The notes under the pieces: generated by a model
What the model saw: only the letters and a program-made list of their open reading frames with translations
Database searches by the model: none
What the model was told of the DNA's origin: nothing
From: Candidatus Aminicenantota bacterium
GTDB taxonomy: Bacteria; Acidobacteriota; Aminicenantia; UBA2199
Direction of reading: 5' to 3'
DNA: 8,639 nt
Assembly (NCBI GenBank): GCA_023136725.1
Contig: JAGLQR010000050.1
Coordinates: 1-8,639 of the forward strand
Made by a program: the position numbers and the translations under genes
In this document: positions 5,784 through 8,639 of the stretch, piece by piece
How the letters are laid out: every line of letters starts with the position of its first letter
Numbering within the stretch: the first letter of the stretch is position 1

Positions 5784-7292
5784 ATGAAAAAAATCAAAAA
5801 AATTTTAATAGCGAACAGAGGCGAAATAGCAGTAAGAATAATCAGAGCTATCAGAGAAATGGAATTATCTCCGGTGGTTGTATATTCAGATGCGGATAAA
5901 CTCTCGCTACATGTAAGACTCGCTGATGAAGCTTATTACATCGGAGAATCTCCTTCTTCACAGAGTTATCTGCTTGGAGATAAAATAATCGAAACTGCAA
6001 AGAATGCGGGAGTAGATGCAATTCATCCCGGGTACGGATTTCTGGCTGAAAATGCTGAATTTGCAAAGAGGGTTGAAAATGCAGGTATTATCTTTATAGG
6101 GCCTGAACCTGATGCAATAATTCAGATGGGGTCTAAGACCAGATCAAGAGAGATCATGAAAGCAGCAGGAGTACCAATAGTGCCGGGAACAATAGAACCG
6201 ATAAAAAGGATCGACGATCTGAATAAAACTGCATCAGAGATCGGTTTCCCTGTACTACTTAAAGCTTCAGCAGGCGGTGGTGGGAAAGGTATGAGAAAGG
6301 TTGAAAAGATCGAAGAACTTGAAAAAGCTTATGAAAGAGCAACATCTGAAGCGACTTCCAGTTTTGGTGATCCGGATGTATATATAGAAAAATACATTGA
6401 AGAGCCGCACCATATTGAGATACAGATCCTTGCTGATAATTCAGGCAATACCATATATCTGGGTGAAAGAGAATGCTCTGTACAAAGAAGGTACCAGAAG
6501 ATCATAGAAGAGACACCTTCTCCATTCATTACAGATGAAATACGAAAAGAAATGGGTGATATTGCTGTAAAAGCTGCAAAAGCGGTTAATTACAGAAATG
6601 CCGGAACAGTTGAGTTTATAGTTGATAAAAACCAGGATTTTTACTTTCTTGAAATGAACACAAGGTTACAGGTTGAACACCCGATCACTGAGATGGTAAC
6701 AGGAATAGATCTGGTCAAGGAACAGATAAAGATCGCTTCAGGAGAAGAACTGAGCTTTACACAGGATGATATCAAACCCAGGGGTTCTTCAATTGAATGC
6801 CGGATCTATGCTGAGGATCCCTTTAATAACTTTGCTCCGTCACCAGGGAAAATAATAGAATATGTTTCTCCTGCCGGAGGTATAGGTGTCAGGGATGATT
6901 CGGGAGTTTATGAAGGATTTGAGGTTCCAATATTTTATGATCCCCTGATTTCAAAACTTGTGACCTGGGGGAGAAACAGGGAAGAAGCTATAAACAGAAT
7001 GAAAAGGGCACTATACGAATACAGAATAGCCGGAATTAAAACCTCAATACCATATTTTTTGCAAATATTTGAAAATGAGGAATTTTTATCCGGAAATTAT
7101 ACTACCAGTCTTATTGAACGGATTGAAAGCGTTAAGATCGAGAACCCTGAAGATTATGAGTTTGTTGCTCTCCTTGCAGCAGGGCTGAGGAGTATGGAGA
7201 TGAATGGAAATAGTTCAAAACAATCCAATGATGCCGATTCTAATACCAACTGGAAAAAATCCGGCCGGATGAGAACATTGAGGAGGTTCTAA
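5784..7292 (+). CDS. accC: Biotin carboxylase subunit of acyl-CoA carboxylase
   Basis: This 502-residue cytoplasmic enzyme carboxylates the biotin of its carrier protein using ATP and bicarbonate. The order is biotin carboxylase N-domain (KKILIANRGEIAVRIIRA, 5-22; HPGYGFLAEN, 81-90), ATP-grasp domain with the glycine-rich lid ASAGGGGKGMR (161-171), and C-domain. By comparison with E. coli AccC, expected catalytic and ATP residues are present: K118, K160, K239 (in QKIIEE), E277, E290 in FLEMNTRLQVEHP (288-300), R294 and R340. C231 and RIYAEDP (340-346) are also conserved. The protein is some 50 residues longer than AccC of E. coli. After about residue 450 it has an extra helix, a polar low-complexity stretch (473-489) and NWKKSGRMRTLRRF, which resembles the segment that follows the BC domain in fused PccA-type alpha chains. 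GGAG at 5775-5778 precedes the ATG. The stop codon overlaps the start of the carrier gene (TAATG). Confidence 0.95.
   Translation: MKKIKKILIANRGEIAVRIIRAIREMELSPVVVYSDADKLSLHVRLADEAYYIGESPSSQSYLLGDKIIETAKNAGVDAIHPGYGFLAENAEFAKRVENAGIIFIGPEPDAIIQMGSKTRSREIMKAAGVPIVPGTIEPIKRIDDLNKTASEIGFPVLLKASAGGGGKGMRKVEKIEELEKAYERATSEATSSFGDPDVYIEKYIEEPHHIEIQILADNSGNTIYLGERECSVQRRYQKIIEETPSPFITDEIRKEMGDIAVKAAKAVNYRNAGTVEFIVDKNQDFYFLEMNTRLQVEHPITEMVTGIDLVKEQIKIASGEELSFTQDDIKPRGSSIECRIYAEDPFNNFAPSPGKIIEYVSPAGGIGVRDDSGVYEGFEVPIFYDPLISKLVTWGRNREEAINRMKRALYEYRIAGIKTSIPYFLQIFENEEFLSGNYTTSLIERIESVKIENPEDYEFVALLAAGLRSMEMNGNSSKQSNDADSNTNWKKSGRMRTLRRF
7281..7286 (+). promoter_or_regulatory. Ribosome binding site of the biotin carrier gene inside accC
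   Basis: AGGAGG lies within the last codons of accC, 5 nt before the ATG at 7292, whose A is also the last base of the accC stop. This gives coupled reinitiation, suited to holding biotin carboxylase and carrier near equal amounts. Confidence 0.75.
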
Positions 7293-7780
7293 TGAGATTC
7301 TGCCTTAGTATTGATGGTGAGAAGAAGGAATTTGATATACTTGATAATGATGGAGAGTTTGAGCTCAAGTTTGGTGAGAAAAGAAAAACATATTCGATAA
7401 ATAAACTCTGGTCAAGAAATATTCTGATAAAAGATGAAAATAATAAAGTTTATAATGTTTTTGTTGATAAATTTGAAGAAGGGCATTGTGTATTTTTTAA
7501 AGGTAGAAGTTTTGCCATTAAGGATGCAACATCGAGAAAGACAGGTGGCGGGTTTGATTTGGAAGGTGAAATTGTAATAAAATCTCCACTACCCGGACAA
7601 ATAAAAAAAGTATTTAAAAATGTAAATGATGAGGTTGAGGAAGGGGAAAGTATTCTGGTCCTTGAGGCAATGAAAATGGAAAATGAGATAAAATCTCCTA
7701 AAAAGGGAATTATCACGAAAATTTCCGTTAAAGAAGGAGGCTCGGTTGACCCGCAGGCAGAACTTTTCTCTGTCGAGTAA
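7292..7780 (+). CDS. Biotin carboxyl carrier protein subunit of acyl-CoA carboxylase
   Basis: This 162-residue protein ends in a complete biotinyl domain. IVIKSPLPGQIKKVFKNV (94-111) forms the first hammerhead strands, ILVLEAMKMENEIKSP (121-136) carries the biotinylation site at K128 in the AMKM motif, and SVKEGGSVDPQAELFSVE (145-162) closes the fold. The biotin carried on K128 shuttles carboxyl groups between the biotin carboxylase and carboxyltransferase encoded just upstream. Residues 1-80 are beta-rich and charged, and resemble in placement the BT linker that joins BC and BCCP in fused alpha chains. They are followed by a short Lys/Gly hinge (RKTGGG, 82-87) instead of the long Ala/Pro linker of E. 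coli AccB. The protein is thus the PCC-like carrier type, not the fatty-acid AccB type. Attachment of biotin needs a BirA ligase encoded elsewhere. Confidence 0.93.
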   Translation: MRFCLSIDGEKKEFDILDNDGEFELKFGEKRKTYSINKLWSRNILIKDENNKVYNVFVDKFEEGHCVFFKGRSFAIKDATSRKTGGGFDLEGEIVIKSPLPGQIKKVFKNVNDEVEEGESILVLEAMKMENEIKSPKKGIITKISVKEGGSVDPQAELFSVE

Positions 7781-7803
7781 TTTCTTCAGATTTTTTGTCA
7801 GAT

Positions 7804-7832
7804 TTGACCAAACCTGAAACATCTGTTAAAAA
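7804..7832 (+). promoter_or_regulatory. Possible promoter for a leaderless glycosyltransferase mRNA
   Basis: TTGACC (7804-7809, 5 of 6), a 17-nt spacer and TAAAAA (7827-7832, 4 of 6) lie in the 57-nt gap after the biotin carrier gene. The -10 element ends 5 nt before the ATG at 7838, so transcription would begin at or beside the start codon. No Shine-Dalgarno is visible upstream of that ATG, which agrees with a leaderless mRNA but does not prove it. Confidence 0.35.
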
Positions 7833-7837
7833 ACTAT

Positions 7838-8639
7838 ATGATCATAGAACAATTTCTTCCTGCATTTCATTATGGTGATGCTACCAGCAATTCTGCTCTT
7901 GCCTTTCATAAATACCTGACCACAAAAGGGATAGAAAGCAGATTGATCTCTCTGACCTCCGATAAAAAAATAATAGATAAAGTTACTTTATTTAAAGATT
8001 ATAAATTCAATTCAGAGTCGATAAAGATACTTCACTTTGCAATTCCATCTTCATTGACTGATTTTTTCCGTAATACCGGTGGGAAGAAGGTAATGATCTA
8101 TCATAATATAACTCCTTCGAGTTTTTTTGCAGATTATTCCGAGTTTCTTACAAAATTTACCAGTGACGGACGTTTACATCTTAAAAGCCTGAAGGATAGT
8201 TTTGATCTATCTATCGGAGTTTCTGAATATAATGCAGAGGATCTGAGAAATCTTAATTTTAAAAATGTAAAAGTGTTCCCGTTAATTGTAGATCTGAAGG
8301 ATTATGAAAAGCCTTATAATAAAGGTTATTACAATCTGATTAATGATGACAGAAAAAACATATTATGTGTTGGAAGGATCGCACCTAATAAAAAGATTGA
8401 AGATGCAATAAAAATGCTTTTTTTCTATAAAAAATATTTGTCACCTTCAATAAGGCTGATAGTAGCAGGAAATATAAATTCGGTTCCTAAATATTTTTCA
8501 GCTGTTCGGGATCTTGCATCACGTTTCTATCTGACTTCTGAAGATATTTTATTCACTGGCCACATCAGATTTGATGAATTTTTATCTGTTTACAGGATCG
8601 CAGATGTATATTTATCCATGAGTGAGCATGAGGGGTTTT
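7838..8639 (+). CDS. Glycosyltransferase family 4 (GT-B fold), 3' end cut by window edge
   Basis: The frame is open from the ATG at 7838 to the window end (267 full codons) with no stop, and the C-terminus is missing. The start IIEQFLPAFHYGDATSN (2-18) resembles the N-terminal QFLP..YGDA motif of retaining GT4 enzymes in polysaccharide or glycoprotein synthesis clusters. YHNITP (88-93) and SIGVSEYNAEDL (125-136) belong to the acceptor-side domain. ILCVGRIAPNKKIEDAI (175-191) begins the nucleotide-sugar domain, and LIVAGN (207-212), then ADVYLSMSEHEGF (255-267), enters the region of the E-x7-E donor-binding motif, where the window ends. The enzyme would transfer a sugar from a nucleotide donor to a glycan or lipid carrier at the cytoplasmic face of the membrane. 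Donor and acceptor cannot be inferred. No stop-free upstream extension carries an ATG, GTG or TTG, which supports this start even without a Shine-Dalgarno. Confidence 0.9.
   Translation, partial: MIIEQFLPAFHYGDATSNSALAFHKYLTTKGIESRLISLTSDKKIIDKVTLFKDYKFNSESIKILHFAIPSSLTDFFRNTGGKKVMIYHNITPSSFFADYSEFLTKFTSDGRLHLKSLKDSFDLSIGVSEYNAEDLRNLNFKNVKVFPLIVDLKDYEKPYNKGYYNLINDDRKNILCVGRIAPNKKIEDAIKMLFFYKKYLSPSIRLIVAGNINSVPKYFSAVRDLASRFYLTSEDILFTGHIRFDEFLSVYRIADVYLSMSEHEGF

Noticed and set aside
4203..7780. Sodium-translocating methylmalonyl-CoA or oxaloacetate decarboxylase
   Set aside because: No membrane beta or small delta/gamma subunit gene is present, and a complete ATP-grasp biotin carboxylase is. 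This fits an ATP-driven acyl-CoA carboxylase.
2751..7822. Open frames on the opposite strand of the oxidoreductase and carboxylase genes
   Set aside because: They lie antisense inside strongly supported genes, lack ribosome sites and show no recognisable domains. They are shadow frames.
7766..7830. Terminator or operator after the biotin carrier gene: TCTG/CAGA stem before a T-run, CAGATTT repeated 12 bp apart, and CAGAT/ATCTG inverted repeat
   Set aside because: The stems are 4-5 bp with long loops and low GC. These are too weak to call, and the T-run is not preceded by a stable hairpin.
1..8639. A defence, mobile or otherwise undescribed multi-gene system
   Set aside because: All gene-sized frames belong to known metabolic or housekeeping families, no direct-repeat arrays, transposase or recombinase genes are visible, and base and codon use look even across the window.

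Overview
The window is AT-rich bacterial chromosomal DNA. Arg is mostly AGA/AGG and Ile is often ATA. It is gene-dense, with short intergenic gaps, Shine-Dalgarno sites of the AGGAG type, and promoters whose -35 box is TTGACA or close to it. SppA with an N-terminal membrane anchor fits a bacterium with an ordinary cell envelope. A split acyl-CoA carboxylase and an HcnA/HcnB-type oxidoreductase pair point to an anaerobe or facultative heterotroph. I cannot name the lineage with confidence. An FCB-group or uncultured anaerobic phylum is only a guess from codon use and gene style. I see no insertion sequence, CRISPR array, tRNA, rRNA or phage gene.

Layout. On the minus strand, reading leftward from about 2360, sppA (protease IV) is followed after 15 nt by a TsaC/Sua5 threonylcarbamoyl-AMP synthase gene that runs off the left edge. 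Between sppA and the plus-strand genes (2275-2454) lies a divergent control region. Two TTGACAT -35 elements there face away from each other in an inverted repeat, and the sppA leader holds two overlapping inverted repeats.

The plus strand then carries two modules. The first (2455-4123) is a small [2Fe-2S] protein overlapping by 11 nt a larger FAD/NAD-linked oxidoreductase with a C-terminal BFD-type [2Fe-2S] domain. Together they resemble the HcnA/HcnB or gamma/alpha subunits of hydrogen cyanide synthase, opine oxidase and (hydroxy)proline dehydrogenase complexes. The second (4203-7780) is a complete three-gene, ATP-dependent, biotin-containing acyl-CoA carboxylase: carboxyltransferase, biotin carboxylase and biotin carrier protein. 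The last two genes overlap in a TAATG. This enzyme would convert a short acyl-CoA (propionyl- or acetyl-CoA) to its carboxylated form.

A group-4 glycosyltransferase gene starts at 7838, after 57 nt, and is cut by the right edge. It has no visible Shine-Dalgarno and may be leaderless.

No clearly new system is visible. The points most worth checking are the orphan HcnA/B-like pair without its usual DAO-type catalytic partner next to the carboxylase, the cysteine at the substrate-specificity position of the carboxyltransferase, the apparent fission of a PccA-like alpha chain, and the promoter architecture.
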